Positions 9,867 through 18,845 are shown, numbered from the stretch's first letter. The stretch: 27,500 nt of DNA from Prorocentrum cordatum (GCA_963575745.1 CAUYUJ010018060.1:269032-296531), one strand, 5' to 3'. Notes: a model not told the origin generated them from the letters alone. Made by a program: numbers and translations.

Positions 9867-10174
9867 AGGCGAGAGCACAATTTCCGAAAGAATTTCGACC
9901 ACACGCAAGATGATCCTAGGCAAGAGTGGCCTTTGGTGCGCGTCTTTAGGAGGCCGCGGGGAGGCCAAATCCAAGCGCGCAGGCCAATGCTGCGGGGACC
10001 CCTGCAAGTCGGGGATCCAGTGACCCGGGTCAATCCAGACCCGTGTCGGTCAGGCGTTGTTGGACCCTGCGAGATCCTGCAGGGTCCTTCAGGATCCTGC
10101 ACCCAAGCCCGGGTCAGTGCGACCCTGGCCCTGCAGGATCCTGCAAGATCAGGCGCTCTGGCTGACCCCCGTTT
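9867..10174 (+). repeat. Dispersed ~310-bp repeat, copy 1
   Basis: Matches 22147-22459 in direct orientation over its whole length. A 67-base core (9951-10017) is identical in both copies, while the flanking parts differ at perhaps one position in eight. After the core come the perfect palindrome TGACCCGGGTCA (10021-10032) and a run of GGATCCTGCA-like decamers, each built from the overlapping palindromes GGATCC and CTGCAG. The minus strand is open through both copies, but the differences include many non-synonymous changes, so protein-level selection is not evident. It could be a SINE-like or other non-autonomous element; no clear pol III boxes were found. Confidence 0.75.
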
Positions 10175-10583
10175 TTTCAATTGGTCGTCTCAAGGCCCCC
10201 GATGCAAGCCCGCACCCAATCACTCTGGCGAATGGGCACTGCTTTACGCGCAGACGACCGCGAAACGGAAGTCTCCCGCGAAAAGGCTGCCGGACCAGGC
10301 GGTCTGAGGCTCCCCGCCCCACCCTTTGGAACTCTTCTCTGGCCCCCTTTTGCCACAAGGACGAAGAAATGACTTCCAGCGAGAGGTCTGACAGGGATAA
10401 AAACAGAGCCCAGGGAGAGGGCAAATTGCCTGGCCATCGCGCTACCAATACGAATGCGGACAAAAAGGAACGGGGGAGACCGGCTGCCACGATCTGCGGG
10501 GGCTGCCCTGCCCGGGTCCGGGGGGAGCGCCGACGTGGGAGGACTTCACCGCCCACAGGGTGAGGCCATCCTCCCAGAGCGTG
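10175..10583. other. Spacer, no gene seen
   Basis: Mixed GC-rich sequence between the dispersed repeat and the (GGCGAC)n block. Overlapping open frames without recognisable motifs. Confidence 0.35.
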
Positions 10584-10602
10584 GAGTGGGCGACGGCGAC
10601 GA

Positions 10603-10634
<32 letters not shown>

Positions 10635-10720
10635 TCGGCGACGGCGACGGCGACGGCGGCGGCGGCGGTGACAACGGAGGCGGCGGCGGCGGCGACAGCG
10701 CGGAGGCGGCCGCGGCGGCG
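10584..10720. repeat. (GGCGAC)n minisatellite
   Basis: Near-perfect hexamer GGCGAC repeated about a dozen times (10584-10657), decaying into GGCGGC and GGAGGC. Frames over it read as Thr-Ala, Asp-Gly or Arg-Arg alternations. Confidence 0.9.
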
Positions 10721-10789
10721 GCGCGAGCGGCGGCGGGGCGATCGGCCGGCCCGCCGGCCGCCCGGGGAGAGCACGCCCTCGCGCCTCCG

Positions 10790-11070
10790 ACGGAGGAGGG
10801 GGGGCGAAACGAGGAGGAGGACGAGGAGGAGCGACGCTCCTACGGAGGAGGAGGAGGAGCGAGGAGGAGCGAGGAGGAGAGGAGCGAGGAGGAGGAGGAG
10901 GATATGGAGGAGGAGGAGGAGGAGGAGGAGGAGGCAGAGGAGAAGGAGGAGGAGCGAGGCGGAGGCGGAGGCGGAGGAGCGAGGAGGGGGAGGAAGAGCG
11001 AGGGGGAGGGAGGAAAAAGAGGAGGAGGAGGAGGAGGAGAGAGGGGGGGAGGAGGAGCGAGGAGGCAGGG
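10790..11070. repeat. (GGA)n polypurine tract
   Basis: About 280 bases dominated by GGAGGA with GGAGCGAGGA and GGAGGC variants. The two long plus frames and the minus frame crossing it come from the repeat. Confidence 0.85.
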
Positions 11071-11655
11071 GCCCAGAATGGCGAGGTGGGGGCCGCCCCC
11101 GAACTTCCTTCGCCGTCCTGTCCTCTTACTGTTCCGACCGCTTCTTCCCCACATATGATATCTATTGCTGGCCGTGGCGCCAGACGTGTCGCGGGGGCGG
11201 GCCAGGCGTTGCGCTTGAAACTTCCTCGCTGGCTATGCTCCTGACGATTGAAAAATCCAGCTGTTACACGGACGGAGGGCGTTTCATTTTTCAAAAGGAG
11301 GCTCTCGCAGTGGCGCCGCGCACACTCGCCATTCGTTTGCAGACGTCAGTTGCGCAGATGAAGTGCGGTTCCCTTTCAGAATTGGATTGTCGGTTTCGCG
11401 CCTCGCGCGCTCGTCATATATTACGCTGCGACATAGAGACCCCGCACATCAACGCCGCATGCTAAAACACATGATGAACGAACGTCGACATGCGTAAGCA
11501 CGGCACGGGAACGGAACAGCACGCCGACAAGGCGAAGCGCGCGCACACGCGAGACAGCAGGTCTGATTTCTGCACTCGAGCGCACAGCCAACGTACGCCA
11601 CGGCACGCGGGCCGCAATTTTCTTTAGGGAAACAACGAACCACCTACAACTAAAA
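11071..11655. other. Spacer with a possible short coding island, unassigned
   Basis: After the purine tract the sequence becomes balanced in composition. The plus frame over roughly 11150-11460 and minus frames over 11421-11759 are both open; neither shows a motif I know. No ordered repeat. Confidence 0.3.
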
Positions 11656-11725
11656 CTCGGAGGTCCGCGCGGATTGCTCGGATCGGCGCTGGACCACCCC
11701 CCCTTGGCGCGCGGGGCGCCAGGCC
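11656..11725 (+). repeat. Partial copy of the GGATCGGCG-family element end
   Basis: Shares CTCGGAGGT, GCGCGGATT and CGGATCGGCG in order and spacing with the left end of the element at 2680-2811, followed by a CCCCCTTGG stretch like that adjoining the right end there. The opposite inverted end was not found downstream, so this is a solo or truncated end. Confidence 0.5.
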
Positions 11726-11928
11726 ATGGCCAGTAACCCCACGCGGCACGCGACCGCACTCAGGGGGCTGGCTCTCTGGCGCGCGGTTCGAGTCTCCCCC
11801 TCTCCCGCTCCGCGACCCCGCGAACCACGGCCCCTGCCGCCCCGGCCACGAGACCTCCCCCCACCCACAACAGCAGGCGGGGGCAGCAGCATCACAATCA
11901 CTGGAGCGGCAGGGAACGCTGGACGAAT

Positions 11929-11970
11929 ATATAGCTCGCCCCCCCCCCACATGATCATACACATTCTCCC
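11929..11970 (+). repeat. TA-run / C-run / ACATGATCATACA motif (copy 1)
   Basis: ATATATA, then CTCG, then a ten-base C-run, then ACATGATCATACA. The minus strand at 16424-16488 has the same order: (TA)n, GGTAG, a C-run, ACATGATCATACA. There it sits directly 3' of the LINE remnant, so this may be the 3' tail of a second retroelement copy with no recognisable body. Confidence 0.5.
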
Positions 11971-12119
11971 ATCATCCCTCCAGTCATCATAACCCGTTCC
12001 TTCCTCCTGTTTTTCTTCATGATGGTTTGCTACGTTGCAAACCGCAATTCCGTCGATTGCAATCCAAACACTTCAGCGCGAAGCGACTTCAGTCTTTCGC
12101 GGCGCATTGCAATCCAATC
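11971..12119. other. Spacer with short inverted motifs
   Basis: Contains two GATTGCAATCC-type palindromes (about 12056 and 12105) separated by about 50 bases. No gene. Confidence 0.35.
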
Positions 12120-12950
12120 TCACCATCTCATGTTTATGATGCCCCTCCTCCTCCTCCTCCTCAGCATCCTACTCCTTCTCAACCTCAAGCTCCCCCTCCC
12201 TCTCTTTCTCTTTCTCATCTTTCTTCTTTGAAGCTTTCTCCACCTTCTCCTCATAATTGTCCTCTCCTCCTCGTCCTCCTCTTCCTCCTCCTCCTCGATA
12301 CCAAACGCCTTGTCCTCCTCGTCCTCCTCCTCATTTTCCTCCTCTACCGTCTCCCAATCCTCCTCCACATCCTCTTCCTCCTTATGTTTGTCGTCTTCCC
12401 CCTCCGCTTCAAAATCAAATGCATTGGCCTCAACTCTTCTCTTCCTCCTCCTCTTCCTTCTCCTTCCCCTCGTCCTCCTCATTCGATGAATCCTCATCCA
12501 TTTCTTCCTCATGTTTGTCCTCATCATTCTTCTCCTCCTACCCCCTCTCACTTTCAAACTCCTTGTCCTCCTCTTCCTCCTCCTCCTCCTCCTTGTACTC
12601 TTCATCTTCCTTCTCTGGATCCTCCTCCATCTCCTCTTCGGCATGTTGTCCTCCTCCTATTCCGATTCCGCAAATTTAAACTCATTGTCCTCCTCCTGCT
12701 TCTCTTCCCCTCCTCCTTCTTTAAATTCTCCCCAAGCTCTCCCTCATGTTTGTCCCCCTCCATCAGAATCCTCATACTATTCTTCCTTCTCCTCCTTCTC
12801 TGAATCCTCATTCACCTCTTCCTCCTCCTCCTTCTCCTCCTCCTCCCAATGTTTGTCCTCCTGCTCATCGTCTCCTCCTCCTCCCCCTCCACCACCTCCT
12901 CCTCCACCTTCTCCTCCAAACCATAATTGCCCTACTCCTCAAAATTGAGC
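12120..12950. repeat. Degenerate pyrimidine tract with recurring ATGTTTGTC motif
   Basis: About 830 bases that are almost all C and T on the plus strand, built of CTCCTCCTC units. The odd feature is a recurring ATGTTTGTC (or ATGTTTATG) block near 12129, 12384, 12511, 12746 and 12849, irregularly spaced. On the minus strand this reads as Asp-Lys-His inside Glu-runs, giving an acidic repeat-protein look (for example EEEDVEEDWETVEEENEEED). A Glu-rich coding exon on the minus strand cannot be excluded, but the three frames are similarly open and no flanking ordered domain exists, so I call it a degenerate minisatellite. Confidence 0.65.
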
Positions 12951-13035
12951 CCCTTGTTCTCCTCCTCCTCCGCGTCATCTGGTGAATGCCGAGCTCCAGT
13001 GGCACCAGCCATAGTTGAGCAACATCCTCCTCCAT

Positions 13036-15461
13036 TTTCCACCGCCTCTTCCTAGCTGTGGAGCGGCGTTCACAACAAGTTTTGTGAATAATGATTCGTA
13101 GCGGAAGGTTGCTGGCAAGGTTTGTTGTGGAGTTGCATTCGCAATTAGATTGGAGGGTAACGCCCCGAGGTGGAGAGGAGGGGGCTGAGTGATCAGGAGC
13201 CGTAGCAGCAGGAGGAGTAGGAGGAGGAAGAAGAGGCGGGCGAGGAGCATGACGAAGGTGAGGAGCAACACCTTACTCACAAAACTAGGTGTGGAGCGGC
13301 GTCCACAGCTAGTTTTGCGAGTAATGTTTCGTAGCAGGAGGCTGCTCGCAAAACTGGTTGTGGAGCTGCGTTCGCAACTAGATTTGCGAGTGACGCCACG
13401 AAGCGGAGAGGTGGGGGTAGAGTGAAGAAACGAAGGAGGAGGAAGGGGGGAGGAGCAGGAGGAGTAGGAGGAGGAAGAAGAGGAGGGTGAGGAGCATGAC
13501 GAAGGTGAGGAGCAACACCTTACTCACAAAACTAGGTGTGGAGCGGCGTTCACAGCTAGTTTTGCGAGTAATGTTTCGTAGCAGGAGGCTGCTCACAAAA
13601 CTGGTTGTGGAGCTGCGTTCATAACTAGATTTGCGAGTGACGCCACGAAGCGGAGAGGTGGGGGTAGAGTGAAGAAACGAAGGAGGAGGAAGGGGGGAGG
13701 AGCAGGAGGAGTAGGAGGAGGAAGAAGAGGAGGGTGAGGAGCATGACGAAGGTGAGGAGCAACACCTTACTCACAAAACTAGGCGTGGAGCGGCGTTAGC
13801 ATTTAGTTTTGCGAGTAATGTATCTTATCAAGAGGTTGCTCGCAAAACTGGTTGCGGAGCTGCGTTCGCAACTAGATTTGTGAGTGACGCCATGAAGCGG
13901 AGAGGTGGGGTTGAGTGAAGAAAAGAAGGAGGAGGAAGGATGGGGAGGAGCAGGAGGAGTAGGAGGAGGAAGAAGAGGAGGGCGAGGAGCATGACGAGGG
14001 TGAGGAGGAAGACATCACTCACAAAACTAGGTGTGGAGCGGCGTTCACAGCTAGTTTTGCGAGTAATGTTTCGTAGCAGGAGGCTGCTCGCAGAACTGAT
14101 TGGGGAGCTGCGTTCACAACTAGATTTGTGAGTGACGCCACGAAGCGGAGAGGCGGGGGTAAAGTGAAGAAAAGAAGGAGGAGGGGGGAGGAGCAGGCAG
14201 GAGTAGGAGGAGGAAGAAGAGGAGGGTGAGGAGCATGACGAAGGTGAGGAGCAACACCTTACTCACAAAACTAGGTGTGGAGCGGCGTTCGCAGCTAGTT
14301 TTGCGAGTAATGTTTCGTAGCAGGAGGCTGCTCACAAAACTGGCTGTGGACTGCGTTCACAACTAGATTTGCGAGTGACGCCACGAAGCGGAGAGGTGGG
14401 GGTAAAGTGAAGAAACGAAGGAGGAGGGGGGGGAGGAGCAGGAGGAGTAGGAGGAGGAAGGAGAGGAGGGTGAGGAGCATGACGAAGGTGAGGAGCAACA
14501 CCTTACTCACAAAACTAGGTGTGGAGCGGCGTTCACATTTAGTTTTGCGAGTAATGTCTCTTATCAAGAGGCTGCTCGCAAAACTGGTTGCGGAGCTGCG
14601 TTCGCAACTAGATTTGTGAGTGACGCCATGAAGCGGAGAGGTGGGGTTGAGTGAAGAAAAGAAGGAGGAGGAAGGATGGGGAGGAGCAGGAGGAGTAGGA
14701 GGAGGAAAAAGAGGAGGGCGAGGAGCATGACGAGGGTGAGGAGGAAAACATCACTCACAAAACTAGGTGTGGAGCGGCGTTCGCAGCTAGTTTTGCGAGT
14801 AATGTTTCGTAGCAGGGGGCTGCTTGCAGAACTGATTGGGGAGCTGCGTTCACAACTAGATTCGTGAGTGACGCCACGAAGCGGAGAGGTGGGGGTAAAG
14901 TGAAGAAAAGAAGGAGGAGGGGGGAGGATCAGCAGGAGTAGGAGGAGGAAGAAGAGGAGGGTGAAGAGCATGACGAAGGTGAGGAGCAACACCTTACTCA
15001 CAAAACTAGGTGTGGAGCGGCGTTCACAGCTAGTTTTGCGAGTAATGTTTCGTAGCAGGAGGCTGCTCGCAAAACTGATTGGGGAGCTGCGTTCACAACT
15101 AGATTTGCGAGTGACGCCACGAAGCGGGGAGGTGGGGGTCAAGCGAAGAAACGAAGGAGGAGGGGGGAGGAGCAGGAGGAGTAGGAGGAGGAAGAAGAGG
15201 AGGGTGAGGAGCATGACGAAGGTGAGGAGCAACACCTTACTCACAAAACTAGGTGTGGAGCGGCGTTCACATTTAGATTTGCGAGTAATGTCTCTTATCA
15301 GGAGGCTGCTCGCAAAACTGGTTGCGGAGCTGCGTTCGCAACTAGATTTGCGAGTGACGCCATGAAGCGGAGAGGTGGGGTTGAGTGAAGAAAAGAAGGG
15401 GGAGGAAGGATGGGGAGGAGCAGGAGGAGTAGGAGGAGGAAGAAGAGGAGGGTGAGGAGCA
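13036..15461. repeat. ~245-bp satellite array in a trimeric higher-order arrangement
   Basis: Anchored on TTACTCACAAAACTAG or its variants, monomers begin at 13273, 13520, 13767, 14015, 14259, 14503, 14751, 14994 and 15237, so spacings are 243-248 bases. A more diverged monomer of about 233 bases precedes them and the last one is cut short near 15461. Each monomer has two related ~69-base halves, each a stem-loop, then a G-rich purine tail of about 110 bases (GGAGGAGGA, GAAGAAGAGG). Every third monomer (13767, 14503, 15237) shares diagnostic changes such as TTATCAAGAGG/TTATCAGGAGG and ATGAAGCGGAGAGG, so the array is a trimer repeated about every 740 bases. Minus frames over it are Leu-rich artefacts of the GGA tail. 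Confidence 0.93.
13273..13390. repeat. Twin stem-loops of a satellite monomer (type example)
   Basis: Stem 1: TTACTCACAAAACTAG (13273-13288) pairs with 13309-13324 with one mismatch over 16 bases and a 20-base loop. Stem 2: CTCGCAAAACTGGTTG (13345-13360) pairs with 13375-13390 with two mismatches over 16 and a 14-base loop. The two hairpins are themselves an ancient direct duplication of about 69 bases (shared CAAAACT, GTGGAGC.GCGTTC, TTTGCGAGT). The same pair is seen in the other monomers. Confidence 0.88.
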
Positions 15462-15574
15462 GCCGACGGCCAACGCTGCCCTGTTGAAGCTACACGATTT
15501 GATTAGCATCCTCCTGCTCTTGAAAAAATGCCGTTTACCAGATTTTCCAGATTTCCAAGATCTTCCCAGAGATG
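15462..15574. other. Junction between satellite and inverted repeat
   Basis: Unique-looking sequence with a diverged echo of the adjoining repeat (CAGATTTTCCAGATTTCC, TCTTCCCAGAGAT). No gene. Confidence 0.5.
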
Positions 15575-15843
15575 GCCCTGGTGAAAAACGCTGTGTTTTC
15601 CTGATATTCCTGACCTTCCCAGGGATTACCCCTGAGAAAACGCTGCGTTTTCCTGATATTCCTGATATTCCTGACATTTCCAGAGACTACCCAGGCGCCG
15701 AGGCCTCCTGGGGCTGCCGAAACATTGCCCTGGTGGAAAACGCTGTGTTTTCCTGATATTCCTGACCTTCCCAGGGATTACCCCTGAGAAAACGCTGCGT
15801 GTTCCTGATATTCCTGATATTCCTTACATTTCTAGAGACTACC
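15575..15843 (-). repeat. Left arm of a 269-bp inverted repeat built from a 152-bp unit
   Basis: Read on the minus strand, this arm matches 15856-16124 along its whole length. It contains one full 152-base unit (CTACC boundaries at 15691 and 15843) plus a truncated one. Units hold repeated CTGATATTC pentamer-like blocks and AACGCTG. The arm ends at GCCCTGGTG on the left, where similarity stops. Confidence 0.9.
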
Positions 15844-15855
15844 CTGCAGGCTCAC

Positions 15856-16290
15856 GGTAGTCTCTGGAAATGTCAGGAATATCAGGAATATCAGGAAAAC
15901 ACAGCGTTTTCTCAGGGGTAGTCCCTGGGAAGGTCAGGAATATCAGGGAAACACAGCGTTTTTCACCAGGGCAATGTTTCGGCAGCCCCAGGAGGCCTCG
16001 GCGCCTGGGTAGTCTCTGGAAATGTCAGGGATATCAGGAAAATCAGGAGAACACAACGTTTTCTCAAGGGAAATCCCTGGGAAGGTCAGGAACATCAGGA
16101 AAACACAGCGTTTTTCACCAGGGCAATGTTTCGGCAGCCCCAGGAGGCCTCGGCGCCCGGGTAGTTTCTGGAAATGTCAGGAATATCAGGCATATCAGGA
16201 AAACACAGCGTTTTCTCAGGGGTAATCCCTGGGAAGGTGAGGAACATGAGGAAAACACAACGTTTTTCACCAGGGCAATGTTTCGGCAGC
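15856..16290 (+). repeat. Right arm and third unit of the 152-bp repeat
   Basis: Units start with GGTAGTCTCTGGAAATG (15856, 16008, and as GGTAGTTTCTGG at 16160), exactly 152 bases apart. Each unit carries AATATCAGG duplications, two AACACAGCGTTTT-type blocks and CAGCCCCAGGAGGC. The first 269 bases mirror 15575-15843 across a 12-base spacer (15844-15855). Open frames across it repeat a Gly-Ile-Ser-Gly peptide and come from the repeat. Confidence 0.9.
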
Positions 16291-16423
16291 CCCAGGAGGC
16301 TTCGGGAAGCCCCAGGAAGCGTTTCGGAAGACTCGGGAAGGCCAGGAGGCCTCAGGAAGCCCCAGGAAGCCCCAGGCCCTCCACCCCCAGGGCGCGCGAG
16401 GAAGAGGAGTAGCAAAAAAAGAA
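16291..16423. repeat. Short degenerate CAGGAAGCCC repeats
   Basis: CAGGAAGCCC/GGGAAGCCC/CAGGAGGCC units, about 10 bases each and decaying to the right, extend the end of the 152-bp array, then give way to a short purine-rich stretch before the C-run motif. Confidence 0.6.
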
Positions 16424-16449
16424 ATATGTATGATCATGTGGGGGGGCTA

Positions 16450-16488
<39 letters not shown>
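16424..16488 (-). repeat. (TA)n and C-run tail motif (copy 2), 3' of the LINE remnant
   Basis: On the minus strand the order is (TA)n (16452-16488), GGTAG, a seven-base C-run, ACATGATCATACA. The preceding minus-strand frame (16447-16827) runs into it as alternating Tyr-Ile codons, so the original stop has been lost or lies within the microsatellite. LINEs often end in a short simple repeat, and this position fits a 3' terminus. Confidence 0.55.
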
Positions 16489-16493
<5 letters not shown>

Positions 16494-18610
16494 TGACCGA
16501 ATTGCGCACGTTGTCTAGGATACTTTCCCTCACTAGTCCACGAGAAACGAACGCACGGAATCGATCCGAATTCTGGAAGGCATTCACGGCTCTCTGCTGC
16601 CCAGGAGTCTGGGCACATCGCGCTCCAGTGGGCCCTTGGGCGCCGCCCCCGGGAGGAATCGCCCCCACCTCCATATTGAGAGTACGCTCGAACACATCCG
16701 CGAAAATCCGACCCACCTCCATCTCCCTTTGGAACGAGAGCATGACAATCGCTGCCTGGGGCTCCCCTTCGACTTTCTTCAGGCTTTTGATACGGAGCAT
16801 CCCGCGCGACCGTGCGAGCTCGTCCATGCCCGTGTTATTTACCTCGCTCCCCCAAAATCTACCTGAGCTCTGCTATCAGCTTGCGCTCCTGCTCCTCTCA
16901 TGCTCTTGCTGCTGGACTGCGGGCAGCTCCGTAATCGACCGCGGCAACGAGAGTGTGCAGGTGAGGAGGTCCACGCGCGAGCATCTCTTCTCTGGCTGCC
17001 TTCTTGGCGTCCTCCTCCCCCTCCTTCATGCGCCCTTGGAAATCCTTCGGCTCGTCGTCGTACGACTTCGAGGCCTTGAGGCAAGCTGCTACGAGGCCAC
17101 AACCTATGAGGAATCCGACTTTGATGGAAATACACGCTGCCATGGAGGCGATCTCTCGACTGCTGCTGACCAGGAACGGGCCATCGTACTTACTCGCATC
17201 CGGGGTTCTTTTGCAGCCTGGGCGGCCGCCAGCTTGGGCTTCTCGCCGTCCGCTCGAACCTTGTCGGCTGTGGTCCCCGCCCCGTCTGAGCCCTGGCCCT
17301 CCTCCTTCCGTTTCGGCGCGTTGGACCACGAAGGGAAGGTCAACTCTTCCATCAGCACTGAGGGGGATGCGCACAAGCGTGGGGACGAACGGGGCGATCA
17401 CGACGGGTAGGTAGTTGCTGAGATTATCAAACTGGTCAGAAACACTCAAGCCTTGATATGCGCAGAACGGACACGTAAATGAGGTCGGGATATCAGCAGC
17501 CGCTTTCGTAGTAAATGGTTCCCGAGTCATACAGTGGCCACGAGAAATAGACCCTGGAGGTGCCGTCCCGCATTATATGTACTTGCAAACGCCGGTCGGT
17601 AATGTATACATAGGCTGCTGACCGAAAGTGTATGTGCAAAGTGTTTGACATTGAGCTGGGCGAAGATGATGCATGTAGTCCTTTCTGTTAGAGAAATCAG
17701 CTTTGCATATATTGCCTTCGACCTCAAGCTCGGCACACGAACGCAGGGTCGACAGCGTGCTCAGCGCCCTCATCCGGAGCCAGTCCCAGAGACGTCTCGG
17801 CGCTGTGACATGTCGGCGCAGGATGAGGGATCGCCACCGAAAGCTCGCGTGCTCAGAGGACCGAGCAATCATACAGCACGAAACTTTCGGCCCACTCTCT
17901 ACCCCCAAGGAATCGAAGGTCACGGTGCAAGTCTTCCAGCAACTCTTCAGCAATGAAACTAGACGCCCATGCTACATTACGGTGCACGTGTTTGACGTAA
18001 GGAGAGGAAAACGCAGACGGCTGGCCACTCACCAACTGAGGTCGATTGGCGTCCGCAGGCATCTCCCCAGGCAGGCTGCACAGCACCTGACCATTGTTTG
18101 CGGGGTCCTTCGCCTTTGATACATGCCTACACGGCGGACCGCCATCTCGACCTCACTCGGTGCCACCTTCCAGTAGTCTAGGACATGTTTTTTGCACATG
18201 CTCCTCACCTTCTCCTCCCCGTCCACCACCTCCTTCTCCGATGCCTTGCCCCTCATTGCTATCCTTCCCGTAACTGCTTGACCGCAATCAAGCCGATAGA
18301 AGGCCACCTTAGACAGCGCAAAATATTCCAAGCCACTCAAGATAACAGTCTGAGAGAAACCCAAAAATAACACCCCTCTTCCGCTTGTACGGTAGGGGCA
18401 ACGACCAGGCACCACCCAGACTGTGAAACGCGTTCCTGGCGGCGAACAGGCGCTTCCCTATCTTGTGAGCGGCGGACTCTCGTTGTACCGAGTACGGGCC
18501 TAAATGCCGAGCGTCATCCTTGGGAGTGCCTTCCAGGACTCGAGTATTGTCCCGAAGCATCTTCTTACATGTGTGGGGCAAACTCGAAAAATGAAAGGGC
18601 ATTTGTTGTC
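16447..18610 (-). pseudogene. Decayed LINE-type retrotransposon, post-RT C-terminal region
   Basis: Ordered minus-strand pieces in changing frames resemble, from memory, the region after the reverse-transcriptase fingers/palm in dinoflagellate LINE proteins. In order: IGKRLFAARNAFHSLG (near 18450); VILSGLEYFALSKVAFYRLD, GRIAMRGKA and VLDYWKVAPSEVEMAVRRVG, then MYQR (18029-18405); a segment after it at 17853-18086; a possible zinc-finger-like ICKADFSNRKDYMHHL (near 17690); a CPFC motif (near 17465); GPPHLHTLVAA (near 16950); and a closing domain at 16490-16827. At least five frame changes separate them, so no functional protein results. The endonuclease and RT core are absent: the copy is 5'-truncated at the GGA repeat near 18680. 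No domain search was possible, so the family call rests on recognition of the motif order. Confidence 0.6.
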
Positions 18611-18678
18611 TTCATGTTCTGGCCGACACCGAAGGGGGAAAACTTTTCATGCAAGATCTCGCCCGATAATATGATCGC

Positions 18679-18754
18679 TCGGAGGAGGAGGGGAAGCAGG
18701 AGCGAGGCGGAGGAGCGAGGCGGAGGAGGAGGAGGAGGAGGAGGACGGGTCGCT
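18679..18754. repeat. (GGA)n tract, left arm of a purine/pyrimidine inverted pair
   Basis: GGAGGAGGGG...GGAGGAGGAGG, followed 46 bases later by CTCCTCCTAC at 18801-18845. The two could pair as a hairpin with the intervening sequence as loop. Confidence 0.7.
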
Positions 18755-18800
18755 TAAGCCCTTCGGAGAAACCCTCTATCCAAACTGGTGGTGTTGAGCT

Positions 18801-18845
18801 CCTCCTCCTACTCCTCCTCCTCCTCGCCCTCCGCCCCTCCAGGCC
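18801..18845. repeat. (CCT)n tract, right arm of the pair
   Basis: CTCCTCCTACTCCTCCTCC, the complement of the purine arm at 18679-18754. Confidence 0.7.

Noticed and set aside
10149-11294. 381-codon minus frame
   Set aside because: Composition is set by (GGCGAC)n and (GGA)n; Pro/Arg/Leu-runs only.
11785-11800. GGTTCGAGTCTCC resembling a pol III B box / tRNA T-loop
   Set aside because: No A box at proper spacing and no cloverleaf could be drawn around it.
14564-15244. 226-codon minus frame, Leu-rich with apparent membrane segments, across the satellite
   Set aside because: It follows from three monomers spaced 243-244 bases (243 is a multiple of 3) and from the GGA tail reading as Leu-runs; neighbouring monomers of 247-248 bases break the frame.
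15870-16412. Repeated Gly-Ile-Ser-Gly-Lys peptide frame
   Set aside because: It is the translation of the 152-bp repeat; both strands and more than one phase are open, and the repeat is non-coding in appearance.
16430-17410. 326-codon plus frame opposite the LINE remnant
   Set aside because: It begins in the (TA)n microsatellite and lies antisense to motif-bearing minus-strand pieces; its own sequence shows no motif.
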